Position numbers and translations under genes: made by a program | Origin: an uncultured Alphaproteobacteria bacterium | GTDB lineage: Bacteria; Pseudomonadota; Alphaproteobacteria; MPNO01; UBA830 | Reading direction: 5' to 3' | DNA: 33,800 nt | NCBI GenBank assembly: GCA_905479125.1 | Contig: CAJQLI010000300.1 | Location: 1-33,800, forward strand | Part shown: one piece after another, positions 7,250 to 16,693 of the stretch | How the letters are laid out: the number at the start of each line of letters is the position of its first letter | How positions within the stretch are numbered: the first letter of the stretch is position 1 | Notes under the pieces: generated by a model | Seen by the model: only the letters and a program-made list of their open reading frames with translations | The model's database searches: none | Told to the model about the DNA's origin: nothing

Positions 7250-8401
7250 CTACCGGCCCGCTTTTTCGGCGATCGCCGCGAGGGTACGCGACAGGACCCG
7301 TATTTCACTCCGCAATTCACCGATCATCTCGGCCCGCCCGGTGGCTGTTTCTTCGAGCAGGCGGGAAAGGTGGATGTCGATATTACGGATATGGGCCGGA
7401 ACTTCGTCGCTCCCGGAACCGCTGCCGAGTGCCGGCCGGTTCAGACTTTCTTCCAACCGCGACAGGATAGGTTTCAGGTCCATCTGGCTCTCCGCCAGTT
7501 TCACCATCAGGTTCTGTTCGGTCTTCATCTGGTCGGTAAGCGTCCCCAGGCGGTCCGCAAGATCGGTGATTCCCGAATTCGCACCGATCCGTGATTCCTC
7601 TCCGCGCTGCAGGGTACGTTGCAGGTTTTCCAGCCCGTCGGCGGTCTGTTCGAGCAGGGCCTGCACATAGGCCGGGACGGACTGATCCCCTTCGCCGATT
7701 GATCCGCCGGAACCCAGCCGTGTCTGGCCGGACAACCAGTCTTCCAGTTCGTTGTAAAACCGGTTCTGCGCCTGTCCGGCCTGAAGTTCGAGAAAGCCCA
7801 GAACCAGAGAGCCCGCAAGTCCGAACAACGACGATGAAAATGCCGTGCCCATGCCTGATAACGGCGCCTGCAGGCCTTTCTTGAGGTCGTCGAACACGGT
7901 GCCCATTTCGCCGGACCCGACATTGAGGGTGGCGATAACGTCGCTGACTGCGCCGATGGTCTGCAACAACCCCCAGAACGTGCCCAGCAGGCCGAGGAAA
8001 ATCAGCAGGCCGATCAGGTAGCGGGAAATATCGCGGGATTCATCCAGCCTCGATGCCAGCCCGTCCAGAAGCGAGCGCATCGACATCGTCGACAGGCTGA
8101 ACCTTGCCGTGCGTTCGCCGAGCATGGCCGCCATTGGCGCCAGCATGCGCGGTTCAGGTGACGCGGACAGCGTTGGCTGACCGGCGCGAAAGCTCTCGAG
8201 CCAGGCAACATCGCTGGTCAGGACGAAAACAGTCCGGAAAATATAGACGATGCCGAGAAGCAGAACGCCGATGATAAGGCCGTTCAAGGCTGCGTTTGCC
8301 ATGAACGCATCCCGGATGCCGCCGGACAGAACCGCTGCAAGCACAAGCACGGCGCCGAGGAAGACGACCATTCGGATCAGATAGCGCCGCGGGTGGGTCA
8401 T
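7250..8401 (-). CDS. MotA/TolQ/ExbB-like proton channel family membrane protein
   Basis: YLIGLLIFLGLLGTFWGLLQTIGAV...GLQAPLSGMGTAFSSSLFGLAGSLVLGFLELQ is characteristic of MotA/ExbB family TM segments. Confidence 0.8.
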   Translation of the reverse strand: MTHPRRYLIRMVVFLGAVLVLAAVLSGGIRDAFMANAALNGLIIGVLLLGIVYIFRTVFVLTSDVAWLESFRAGQPTLSASPEPRMLAPMAAMLGERTARFSLSTMSMRSLLDGLASRLDESRDISRYLIGLLIFLGLLGTFWGLLQTIGAVSDVIATLNVGSGEMGTVFDDLKKGLQAPLSGMGTAFSSSLFGLAGSLVLGFLELQAGQAQNRFYNELEDWLSGQTRLGSGGSIGEGDQSVPAYVQALLEQTADGLENLQRTLQRGEESRIGANSGITDLADRLGTLTDQMKTEQNLMVKLAESQMDLKPILSRLEESLNRPALGSGSGSDEVPAHIRNIDIHLSRLLEETATGRAEMIGELRSEIRVLSRTLAAIAEKAGR

Positions 8402-8466
8402 CGTCAGGTCGGCTCCGTCAGCTGGCTGTCAGCGGGAAATCGTGGGACGTGGGCGGTGGGCGCGCA

Positions 8467-9501
8467 TTATCTTTTTGTGACGATAACATCTACCCGGTCA
8501 GGCGGGCCGCCTTCGGATTTGTTTCCGAGTGCCCGCACGTCGATCCGCGTGCTGCGCACGCCTTCCTTGATCAGGCGCGAGCGAACGGCAAGTGCCCGGG
8601 ACAGGGACATGCGACGGGCCTGGCTCGGCGTTTGTGCACCACCGCCGGAATAGGCCAGCAGCTGAAGGCGCAATGACTCGTCGGCCTTGAGCGATTTCGC
8701 GATGTTATCGAGTTGCCCGCCCGCGGCGTTTTCTACCGCGGCCGCGCCGGCGCCGAACATCAGTCGGAACTGTTGGCCGGCGGCGAGCTTTCCGCCGGTC
8801 GCGGGGGCCGAGGTCAGGGCTGCCGTCTGTGTGGGCTGAGCGGCGGGTTTGGGTGTCGGTCGTGCAGCCAGGGGGGCGGGCGGTGCAGGTGGCGGTGCAA
8901 GTGTCGGCGCTGGCGGCGGTGGTGCGACGCGGGTCGGGGCGCCGGGCTTGAATGAAGGCGCCGCGGGCGGCGAAACGGGCAGGGGCGGCGCACTCGCACG
9001 TTGCTGTATGGCGGGTGCCGCTGGAACCTTGGGTGCGGCCGGCGGCTTTGCGGCGATCACCGGTGCTGCCGGGGGCGTGATGCGCGGTGCGGCAGGCCTG
9101 CTGAGAGGCTTCGGCTGTGCAGCCCTGACAGGCGCCGGACGGGCGACCATCGGACGTTTCATTTGAGTGGGCGGTTTGAGGGCGAGCCCGTTGGAGACAG
9201 GTACGGCACTGGCTCGCGGTGCGGCGGGTGTGGCCGGCGCAAACCGGCGGCTGCCGTTCTGACGGACATTGGGCATCAGCAGCGAGCGTACGCCGGGCCG
9301 AAGCATCTGCGGAACGTTCTGCGGGGTGCCGAGCGAATCAAGCACACTGAGGTCGACCGACACGGACCCGGCATGGCGCTGCGCCTGGGCTGTCGGTGGC
9401 GTGACAAGGGCGGCGGTTACAACAGCGAATGCCGCGGCGGTTAAAATGCGTGGTGCAGCGGCCGATAAATGCCGTGCAAATCTGGGAGCCATCATTTCCA
9501 A
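8467..9501 (-). CDS. Secreted Pro/Ala-rich protein with C-terminal OmpA-like domain
   Basis: Signal peptide-like N-terminus (ILTAAAFAVVTAALVTPPTAQAQ), long Pro/Ala linker, C-terminal LRLQLLAYSGGGAQTPSQARRMSLSRALAVRSRLIKEGVRSTRIDVRALG (OmpA-like). Confidence 0.75.
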   Translation of the reverse strand: MEMMAPRFARHLSAAAPRILTAAAFAVVTAALVTPPTAQAQRHAGSVSVDLSVLDSLGTPQNVPQMLRPGVRSLLMPNVRQNGSRRFAPATPAAPRASAVPVSNGLALKPPTQMKRPMVARPAPVRAAQPKPLSRPAAPRITPPAAPVIAAKPPAAPKVPAAPAIQQRASAPPLPVSPPAAPSFKPGAPTRVAPPPPAPTLAPPPAPPAPLAARPTPKPAAQPTQTAALTSAPATGGKLAAGQQFRLMFGAGAAAVENAAGGQLDNIAKSLKADESLRLQLLAYSGGGAQTPSQARRMSLSRALAVRSRLIKEGVRSTRIDVRALGNKSEGGPPDRVDVIVTKR

Positions 9502-9626
9502 CCCGAATTATGAACGCGGTACCGGGCCTGATCCTGAGGCTCCGGACAGGGCAACATAGCTGAGAGCGGGTGCGGCGACAACCGCTTTGGCAAGGTGTTA
9601 ATCAAGCAACCCATTGAAAATGCGGA

Positions 9627-10448
9627 TCAATCGGTGAGCTTTAGCCCTTCGTTGCGGACCGCTTCCATCAGCATTTTCCGCAGGGGGTCATACAGGTGCT
9701 GATTTGCCGCGAGGATCGAGTCGCCATAGAGCATGTTGTCACGCCCGTCGATCTGGCTTACCAGCCCGCCGGCTTCGCGGACGATGACAATTCCACCTGC
9801 CACATCCCAGGGTGACAGGGCCGTTTCCCAGAAGCCTTCGTAGCGTCCGGCAGCGACATAGGCGAGGTCGAGCGCCGCGGAGCCCTGGCGGCGGACCCCG
9901 GCCGTGCGGTTCATCACGACATTGAGCATCGCGGAGAAGGCTTTTTTGCCCGGCCGGTTGCCAAAGGGAATGCCGGTCGCCAGCAGCGCATCACGCATAT
10001 CGCTGCGTCCGGAAACCCGCAGGCGTTGCCGGTTCAGATAGGCGCCTTCATTGCGCTCGGCCCAGAAAACCTCGTCCCGGACAGGCTCGTAAACCATGCC
10101 GGCGACAAGCTCCTTGTCGCGTTCGACCGCGATGGAAATTGAAAAATGGGGGATGCCGTGAAGGAAATTCGTCGTGCCGTCGATCGGATCGATAATCCAG
10201 CGCTCGTTCGCGTTTTCACCTTCGATCGTGCCGCCTTCTTCCATCAGGAAGCCGAACCCGGGACGTGCCTTGTGCAGTTCCTCGTGCAGAATTTCTTCGG
10301 TGCGTTTATCCGCTTCCGACACGAAATCGCCGGGCCCTTTGCGGGAAACCTGCAGCTGTTCGACTTCGCCGAAATCGCGCATCAGCAGTCGCGACGCCTT
10401 GCGGGCGGCATTATTCATTACGTTAATAAGGGGGGTCGGCATCGACAT
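9627..10448 (-). CDS. suhB: Inositol monophosphatase family protein
   Basis: DFVSEADKRTEEIL, WIIDPIDGTTNFLHGIPHFSISIA, SPWDVAGGIVIVREAGG motifs. Start moved to the internal ATG at 10448 (MSMPTPL...), preceded by AGGAAAG; the ORF-track start is 10502. Confidence 0.92.
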   Translation of the reverse strand: MSMPTPLINVMNNAARKASRLLMRDFGEVEQLQVSRKGPGDFVSEADKRTEEILHEELHKARPGFGFLMEEGGTIEGENANERWIIDPIDGTTNFLHGIPHFSISIAVERDKELVAGMVYEPVRDEVFWAERNEGAYLNRQRLRVSGRSDMRDALLATGIPFGNRPGKKAFSAMLNVVMNRTAGVRRQGSAALDLAYVAAGRYEGFWETALSPWDVAGGIVIVREAGGLVSQIDGRDNMLYGDSILAANQHLYDPLRKMLMEAVRNEGLKLTD

Positions 10449-10513
10449 TGCGTTTTCGGCTTTCCTGCAATACCGGGCCCGGAATACCAGGAATGCCGGC
10501 AAATGGGACGATA

Positions 10514-11080
10514 TCAGTCCTTGGCGCGCTCTACGTAGGTGGCGTCTTCGGTGTTCACGACGATCCGTGTGCCTGTCCCGATATGTGGCGGGACCATCAC
10601 GCGGACGCCGTTTTCGACCATGGCCGGCTTATAGGAAGACGACGCGGTCTGGCCTTTCACCACCGCGTCCGCTTCCGTGACCTCCATGGTGACGTGCTGC
10701 GGCAGTTTTGCCCCCGCGACCACGCCGTCGATCAGCTCTGCTGTGACGACCATGCCGTCCTGCAGGAACGCCGCCGAATCCCCGATATCGTCTTTCGCGA
10801 GGGAAAACTGTTCATAGGATTCGCTGTCCATGAACATGATCTGTTCGTCTTCGGCATAGAGATACGTCGCGTCTCTTTCCTCGACCATCAGCTTTTCGAC
10901 GGTCTCGCCGGTCCGGAAGCGTTCGTTGGTCTTATTGCCGGATTTCAGGTCGCGCATTTCGACCTGGATAAAGGCATTGCCCTTGCCGGGCAGCAGTATC
11001 TCGGTTTTGAGTACGCGCCATTGCTTGTTGTCATGCTCGATGACGTTGCCGCCTCGAATGGTATTAGCCTGGATTTTCAT
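10514..11080 (-). CDS. efp: Translation elongation factor P
   Basis: 188 aa; MKIQANTIRGGNVIEHDNKQWRVLKTEILLPGKGNAFIQVEMRDLKSG; PGKG loop Lys present. Confidence 0.97.
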   Translation of the reverse strand: MKIQANTIRGGNVIEHDNKQWRVLKTEILLPGKGNAFIQVEMRDLKSGNKTNERFRTGETVEKLMVEERDATYLYAEDEQIMFMDSESYEQFSLAKDDIGDSAAFLQDGMVVTAELIDGVVAGAKLPQHVTMEVTEADAVVKGQTASSSYKPAMVENGVRVMVPPHIGTGTRIVVNTEDATYVERAKD

Positions 11081-11171
11081 CCTGCAGATCCGCTTTGTAA
11101 GTTTTCCGGGTAAGGGCGGCGGAAACTATCAGCTTGCCCCGGAATTGGCAATCATATCGGCAGCTTCCGAA

Positions 11172-12218
11172 TCACCCATCATTATCGGCATAATCGTGTG
11201 TTTGGCCGCGGAAATCGCGCAAATTCCATCTGCCGGGGAGTGCGCCGTCAGGGGTGACGTCCTGTGCCGGGGCTTTGCCGTGGCCGCCGGGGATATCGAC
11301 CACATAGGTCGGCTGGCACAGGCCTGAAATATTGCCACGCAGCGCGGATACCAGCGCGCGTCCTTCCTCCAGCGTCAGCCGGAACTTTGCCGTGCCGCGG
11401 GCGCGGTCGGGGTGGTGCAGGTAATAAGGTTTGACCTTCAGCGCGATCAGGCGGCGCATCAGGTCGGTCAGTGCATCAACGGTGTTGTTCACGCCTTTGA
11501 GCAGCACCGTCTGCGACAACAGCGGGATGCCGGCCCGGGTCAGCCGGTCGCAGGCGGCGGCAACATCATCGGTCAGTTCGCGGGCGTGGTTGGTGTGCAG
11601 CGCCATCCAGACGGGGATGTCCGATGTCAGCGCCGCGATCAGCCCGTCGGTCACGCGGTCGGGCAGGATGACCGGCACGCGGGTGTGGATGCGCAGGTTG
11701 TTCAGGTGCGGGATTGCATTCAGACGGGCGACGATGCGAGCCAGACGCACGTCCGACAGCGACAGCGGGTCGCCACCGGTCAGAATGACTTCGCGAATCC
11801 CGGGGTGCTCTTCGATGTATCGGTAGGCGACCTCCAGGTCGGCGGCGGTTGGCGTGCCCGCCGCCCGGCCCACGCGGTCGCGGCGAAAGCAGTACCGGCA
11901 ATAGACGGGGCAGGCCAGTGTCGGCATCAGCAGCACGCGGTCGGGATAGCGATGAACAAGACCGCGGACCGGTGAATGGGTCTCGTCGCCGATGGGATCG
12001 TCAAGTTCGTCATCGGCCCGGATCAGTTCGGCAGGGTCAGGCACGAACTGGCGCGCGATTGGATCAGTCGGGTCGGCCGGATCTATCAGTGCCGCAAGTC
12101 CCGACGGGATCGCGATGCTGTATTCGGTGCCGACCGCATCGAGCGCGACGACCTGCGATTCGGCGGCGAGCCCTGCCCGGGCAAGGTCGGCACCGGTGCG
12201 CAGCGTGGCGGATTTCAT
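11172..12218 (-). CDS. epmB: EF-P (R)-beta-lysine mutase EpmB / lysine-2,3-aminomutase-like radical SAM protein
   Basis: CPVYCRYCFRR (CX3CX2C radical SAM motif), DIPGGHGKAP (PLP-Lys motif), located next to efp. Confidence 0.9.
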   Translation of the reverse strand: MKSATLRTGADLARAGLAAESQVVALDAVGTEYSIAIPSGLAALIDPADPTDPIARQFVPDPAELIRADDELDDPIGDETHSPVRGLVHRYPDRVLLMPTLACPVYCRYCFRRDRVGRAAGTPTAADLEVAYRYIEEHPGIREVILTGGDPLSLSDVRLARIVARLNAIPHLNNLRIHTRVPVILPDRVTDGLIAALTSDIPVWMALHTNHARELTDDVAAACDRLTRAGIPLLSQTVLLKGVNNTVDALTDLMRRLIALKVKPYYLHHPDRARGTAKFRLTLEEGRALVSALRGNISGLCQPTYVVDIPGGHGKAPAQDVTPDGALPGRWNLRDFRGQTHDYADNDG

Positions 12219-12292
12219 GGCGTGCAGACCTGTTTAAGCGTGGTCGATGACAAAGGTGACGTTCCCTGCGTTGATGGGGCATTATCGCCGCC

Positions 12293-13363
12293 ATGAAGAA
12301 TAACGAAACCCCACCCGAAAAACCCGCCGCCGCCGCCTGGTGGCATCCCGACCGTTTTGAAGACCGCGCCGACGCTCTTGTCCGCCGTGCCGACATGGTC
12401 AAATCCGTCCGCGAATTTTTCGACCGGCGAGGCTATGTCGAGGTCGATACCCCGGCACTCCAGCTGTCGCCTGGGATGGAGCCGCACCTGACGGCGTTCG
12501 AAACAGCGCTGGGTGAGCCCAATGGCGACCGTCAGCCGGTCTACCTGCATACCTCACCCGAATTCGCGATGAAAAAACTGCTGGCGGCAGGGATGCAACG
12601 GATTTTCCAGCTTGCCCGCGTCTTCCGTGACGGCGAACGCTCGCCCCGGCATCATCCCGAATTCACCATGCTCGAATGGTACCAGACCGGTGCAGGTTGG
12701 CGGGATATCGCAGAAGAAGCCGCCGAGTTCGTGCGCGCCGCCTGCGGGCCGGTCGTGCAGCGTGGTGACGTGAGTTGCGACCTGAGCCAGCCATGGGAAT
12801 TCCTGTCCGTACAGGACGCGTTCGCGCGCCATGCCGGGATCGACCTGCTGGCGACGGCGGACGATCCGCTGAACCCCGATACGGACATGCTGTGCATGTT
12901 CGCAGACGGGCTCGGCATACGGACAGCCGATACCGATACCTGGGAAGATATATTCTTTCGTATCTACCTGGACCGGATCGAACCCCAGCTCGGTGTCGGT
13001 GCCGCGACGGTGCTGCATTCCTATCCGGCGGCCCTGGCGGCTCTGGCCCGGCTGTCGCCGGAAGACGTGCGCGTGTCAGACCGTTTCGAGATTTTTATCT
13101 GCGGGTTGGAGCTTGCCAACGGCTATGGCGAACTGACCGACGCCACTGAACAGCGCAGGCGCTTTGCCGTGATGACGGCGCAGCGCATTGCCGAAGGCCG
13201 CGCGCCGTATCCGGTGGATGAGGATTTTCTGGCCGCACTGGAAAACGGGATTCCGGATTGTGCCGGGATCGCGCTCGGCTTCGACCGGCTGGTCATGCTG
13301 GCCGCAGGGGCGGATCGGATCGAGGATGTCTTGTGGGCGCCGGTGGTAAACCCGGACGTCTAA
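12293..13363 (+). CDS. epmA: EF-P lysine aminoacylase EpmA (GenX/PoxA, class II LysRS-like)
   Basis: [86 protein letters not shown]. Confidence 0.93.
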   Translation: MKNNETPPEKPAAAAWWHPDRFEDRADALVRRADMVKSVREFFDRRGYVEVDTPALQLSPGMEPHLTAFETALGEPNGDRQPVYLHTSPEFAMKKLLAAGMQRIFQLARVFRDGERSPRHHPEFTMLEWYQTGAGWRDIAEEAAEFVRAACGPVVQRGDVSCDLSQPWEFLSVQDAFARHAGIDLLATADDPLNPDTDMLCMFADGLGIRTADTDTWEDIFFRIYLDRIEPQLGVGAATVLHSYPAALAALARLSPEDVRVSDRFEIFICGLELANGYGELTDATEQRRRFAVMTAQRIAEGRAPYPVDEDFLAALENGIPDCAGIALGFDRLVMLAAGADRIEDVLWAPVVNPDV

Positions 13364-13998
13364 CCCGCCATCTTTTCGTTGAATGCTTTCACCGCCGCGC
13401 CGGGACCGTCCTTGTGGTTCCAGACACCGCCGCCGACGGCGAGGAAATCTGCCCCGGCCTCGATAATCGTTTCACAATTATCGACCGTGATCCCGCCAAT
13501 GGCGACGCACGGGATGGTCATAAGTTCCTGCCACCAGGTCAGGATATCGGTGTCTGCCGGCGTGGTGATCTCTTTGGTGGTGGACGGAAAGAACGCGCCA
13601 AAGGCCACGTAATCGGCGCCCCGTTCGCCGGCATCGAAGGCAAGGTCGCGGTCGGCCTTGCAGGTGACGCCGACGATGGCCTCGTCACCGACAAGCCGCC
13701 GCGCGTCGTCATAAGGTGTGTCATCCTGGCCGACATGGACACCGTCGCAACCGAGTTCGGCGGCGAGATCGGCACGGTCATTCATGATAAAGGCGACGTC
13801 GCGGTCCTGCGCGACGGGCCGCAATATATCGCAGGCCCGCCGGATGTCGTCGTCCGACACGTCTTTCAGGCGAAGCTGAATGCAGGCGACGTCGCCGCCA
13901 TCCAGAGCCGCCGCCATGATTTCCGCGAATGCTTCCGGTCCCCCCGCGTCGAAAGACGGCGGGGTGATCAGGTAGAGCTGGCAGGATTCGGCGCGAAT
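13360..13998 (-). CDS. thiE: Thiamine phosphate synthase
   Basis: ORF track gives 13360..13917. The open frame extends upstream (ATT)[45 protein letters not shown], restoring the first beta strand; no ATG/GTG/TTG in the extension, ATT at 13998 proposed. [10 protein letters not shown] and [12 protein letters not shown] motifs. Confidence 0.85.
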   Translation of the reverse strand: MRAESCQLYLITPPSFDAGGPEAFAEIMAAALDGGDVACIQLRLKDVSDDDIRRACDILRPVAQDRDVAFIMNDRADLAAELGCDGVHVGQDDTPYDDARRLVGDEAIVGVTCKADRDLAFDAGERGADYVAFGAFFPSTTKEITTPADTDILTWWQELMTIPCVAIGGITVDNCETIIEAGADFLAVGGGVWNHKDGPGAAVKAFNEKMAG

Positions 13999-14002
13999 GG
14001 GG

Positions 14003-14938
14003 CTAGGCCTTGCCCTGATAGATTTTGACGATTTCGCCGAGCATTTTCAGCGCATCTTCCTTCGGACGCTGGAAGGTGTTGCGGCCGATGATCGAGCCGT
14101 TACCGCCGCCGTCGCGAATGGCCTTGGCTTCGGCATAGATGCCTTTCAGGTCTTTCGCTTCGCCGCCCGAGAACACGACGATACGCCGGCCGTTGAAGCA
14201 GGACTGCACGACGTGCTCGATGCGCTGGGTCATCGTCTTTACGGGGATCTTGTGGTCCTTGTAGACCTTCTTAGCCGGGTCGAGGAACATTTTGTCGGTC
14301 GGCGGTTTGACCTTGATGATATGCGCGCCCATCAGGGCGGCCATGTGGGCTGCATAGGCGCAGACATCCATCGCGGTTTCAGCTTCCTTGGTCACCATGC
14401 CGCCGCGCGGGTAGGACCACATAACAACCGCAAGACCGACAGACTTGGCTTCTTCTGCCAGTTCGCGAATCTCTTCCATCAGTTCGAACTGGTATTCGGA
14501 ACCGGGGTAAATCGTAAAGCCGATCGCGGCGCAGCCGAGGCGCAGGGCATCGTTGACCGAGGCGGTGACGGCCTGGTCTTTCTCGGTTGCAAGCGAATTG
14601 GCGGAGTTGCATTTGAGGATCGTCGGGATCGCGCCCGCGAAACTGTCAGCGCCCGCTTCGAGCATGCCGAGCGGTGCGGCGAAAGCCGACAGGCCGGCAT
14701 CGATGGCAAGCTGATAATGATAATGCGGGTCGTAGCCGGCGGGGTTCGGCGCAAAGCTGCGCGCCGGGCCGTGTTCGAAACCCTGGTCGACGGGAAGGAT
14801 CACGAGCTTGCCTGTGCCGCCCAGTTTCCCTTCCATCAGTATCCGCGCCAGATTTCCCTTTGTTCCGGGATTGTCACTTTCGTAACCGGCAAGAATTTTT
14901 TTGACTTTCTGACTGACGCGCATGTTCGGATTCCTCAT
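14003..14938 (-). CDS. fbaB: Class I fructose-bisphosphate aldolase (DhnA/FbaB type)
   Basis: [65 protein letters not shown]. Confidence 0.92.
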   Translation of the reverse strand: MRNPNMRVSQKVKKILAGYESDNPGTKGNLARILMEGKLGGTGKLVILPVDQGFEHGPARSFAPNPAGYDPHYHYQLAIDAGLSAFAAPLGMLEAGADSFAGAIPTILKCNSANSLATEKDQAVTASVNDALRLGCAAIGFTIYPGSEYQFELMEEIRELAEEAKSVGLAVVMWSYPRGGMVTKEAETAMDVCAYAAHMAALMGAHIIKVKPPTDKMFLDPAKKVYKDHKIPVKTMTQRIEHVVQSCFNGRRIVVFSGGEAKDLKGIYAEAKAIRDGGGNGSIIGRNTFQRPKEDALKMLGEIVKIYQGKA

Positions 14939-15074
14939 TTAACTGGTTGCCTCTGCTTAGCCTAAAGGCGCCGGCATTTCAATCGGTCGATTGCCTGTCC
15001 GGGGCGGAATTCCGGGGTTTTTTATCAGCGGAAATTGCGATGATTCTGAACGCTATTTCAGCTGTCTGCCCCTG

Positions 15075-15104
15075 TTGACGCGGCTTTGATGTGCATCGTA
15101 TGGT
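15075..15104 (+). promoter_or_regulatory. Putative sigma70-type promoter for the DUF4164-like/zapA pair
   Basis: TTGACG (15075-15080), 18-nt spacer, TATGGT (15099-15104). Confidence 0.5.
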
Positions 15105-15141
15105 GCAAAAACAACTAAAAATCGGCGGTTTACGCGGTTTC

Positions 15142-15399
15142 ATGTCTAAACTGGATGAAGCAGAACAGCGCTTGCAGCGCGCAGTCGCAGGGCTGGAAGA
15201 GGCGGCCCGGGCGGTAGCGTCTTCGGCGCAGTCTGCTGTGTCGAAGGCCGAAAATGCTGCCGCGGCCCCCGACCCGGCGGTTGCTGCCGCACTGGAAACA
15301 GCTCAGGCCCGCAATGCCGAGCTGGAAGATGTTAATACTGTTGTTGCCCAGCGCCTCGATGGCGCCATCACGCGTATCAAAACCATATTGGAAGACTGA
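15142..15399 (+). CDS. Small coiled-coil protein (DUF4164-like) upstream of zapA
   Basis: MSKLDEAEQRLQRAVAGLEEAARAVASSAQ...ARNAELEDVNTVVAQRLDGAITRIKTILED; coiled coil, adjacent to zapA. Start at the internal ATG 15142 preferred over 15091. Confidence 0.7.
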   Translation: MSKLDEAEQRLQRAVAGLEEAARAVASSAQSAVSKAENAAAAPDPAVAAALETAQARNAELEDVNTVVAQRLDGAITRIKTILED

Positions 15400-15400
15400 C

Positions 15401-15751
15401 ATGCCGGAGGTCGACGTTGCCATTAACGGGCGCAATTACCAGATTGCCTGCGGTGACGGGGAAGAAGCGCATCTTGCCCAGCTTGGGGAATATGTTGATC
15501 GCCGCGTCAAGGAACTCGTGGCGGCTGTGGGCCAGGTCGGGGATTCCCGGCTGCTGGTAATGGTGTCGCTGATGATCGCCGACGAACTTGCCGAGACCTA
15601 TGCCGACCTGAAAAATGCGTCATCCGAGGCCGAGGGCGCGGTGTCGCCCCAACAGCTTGAAGACCGGGTCGCCGAAATAGTTGATGCCGCAGCCACACGG
15701 ATCGAGGCCGCCACGGCGGGTCTGACCGGTGCCGCACCTGTGGCCGAATAG
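15401..15751 (+). CDS. zapA: Cell division protein ZapA
   Basis: MPEVDVAINGRNYQIACGDGEEAHLAQLGEYVDRRVKEL...DSRLLVMVSLMIADEL; ATG at 15401. Confidence 0.9.
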   Translation: MPEVDVAINGRNYQIACGDGEEAHLAQLGEYVDRRVKELVAAVGQVGDSRLLVMVSLMIADELAETYADLKNASSEAEGAVSPQQLEDRVAEIVDAAATRIEAATAGLTGAAPVAE

Positions 15752-15841
15752 CCGGCCGCTGGAGGCGTCTGGCGGAATTGATTTCGTCTGACTGTGTAAG
15801 TTGATTTCCCGTTTACTGTTTATGCACTAGGTTAATCTCCA

Positions 15842-16000
15842 GGCGGGGCTGTCCGGTGCGATGTGTCTCTACATCCCTGGGGCCAATACATCTCTCTAGG
15901 GAGCTGTCTCTGCGGGGACCTTGGTCTCAGCACGCGGCGCCCACCTGTCTCGTACAGGCCACAGAGGATCACATAGACTGCCGGCTGTGACGGCTCCGCC
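15842..16000 (+). ncRNA. ssrS: 6S RNA (SsrS)
   Basis: Lies between zapA and the 5-FTHF cyclo-ligase gene, the classic ssrS position. Closing stem GGCGGGGCTGTC (15842-15853) pairs fully, with G-U wobbles, to GACGGCTCCGCC (15989-16000). About 159 nt. Confidence 0.82.
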
Positions 16001-16052
16001 GCCCGCGAATTCAGCCAGCGTCCACCACCGGCGCCGACGACCAGCGCCTATA

Positions 16053-16679
16053 ATGAGCATTTCCGACGTGACACCCCCGACGGAACCCAGGCCTGACTTT
16101 AACAAGTCCGGCATCAAACAGTCGCTGCGCGATGAAGCCGCCAGGCGTCGCGCGGACGTCCATGCGGTGCGCAGCGATGCGGCCGGGGCGGCACTGGCCG
16201 TCAGGTTTCTTGACGCCTTTTCAGGCCGATTGTCTGGACGTGTCGTCTCGGTTTATTGGCCGATGCGCGACGAGATCGACGTGCGGGGCCTGATCGGCGC
16301 ACTCGCCACTGCCGGCGCACAGGTGGTATTGCCGGTCATGGCGGGGGCGGATTTGCCTCTGGTGTTCCGTGAATGGCGGGCCGGCGACGAGCTGCTGCCG
16401 GGGGCGTTCGGTGTCCGGGAACCTGCGGACGATGCCCGCGTTTTGACCCCTGATATCGTTGTTGCGCCGCTGCTTGCTTTTGATGTTGCCGGTAACCGGC
16501 TCGGCTATGGCGGGGGATATTACGACCGCACCCTTCGCGATCTGCGGGCGGGCGGTGCTATTATTGCCGTCGGCGTCGGCTATGACGAGCAGGAAATTTC
16601 ATCCGTCCCGGGGCATACGGGCGATGAAATTCTCGATATGATTATCACCGACCGGCGCACTCTCCGCGTCGGCAAGTAA
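16053..16679 (+). CDS. 5-formyltetrahydrofolate cyclo-ligase
   Basis: IKQSLRDEAARRRADV...VYWPMRDEIDVRGL...LAFDVAGNRLGYGGGYYDRTL. ATG at 16053; the ORF-track start at 15921 lies inside the 6S RNA. Confidence 0.92.
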   Translation: MSISDVTPPTEPRPDFNKSGIKQSLRDEAARRRADVHAVRSDAAGAALAVRFLDAFSGRLSGRVVSVYWPMRDEIDVRGLIGALATAGAQVVLPVMAGADLPLVFREWRAGDELLPGAFGVREPADDARVLTPDIVVAPLLAFDVAGNRLGYGGGYYDRTLRDLRAGGAIIAVGVGYDEQEISSVPGHTGDEILDMIITDRRTLRVGK

Positions 16680-16693
16680 GGAAGTTATTCTCT

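Noticed and set aside
5822-8401. Zorya-type anti-phage system (ZorA/ZorB resemblance of the MotA/MotB-like pair)
   Set aside because: No ZorC/ZorD/ZorE-like genes nearby and the surroundings are housekeeping; kept only as an unassigned envelope motor-like trio.
8713-9444. Gly/Arg-rich plus-strand ORFs opposite the Pro/Ala-rich OmpA-like gene
   Set aside because: Antisense shadow of Pro/Ala codons in GC-rich DNA; no domain recognised.
15005-15023. CGGAATTCCG palindrome followed by GGGTTTTTT as a terminator
   Set aside because: Short palindrome with essentially no loop and a mismatch-prone extension; too weak to call.
15921-16052. N-terminal extension of the 5-FTHF cyclo-ligase ORF
   Set aside because: Overlaps the 6S RNA 3' half and has a composition unlike the enzyme; ATG at 16053 fits better.
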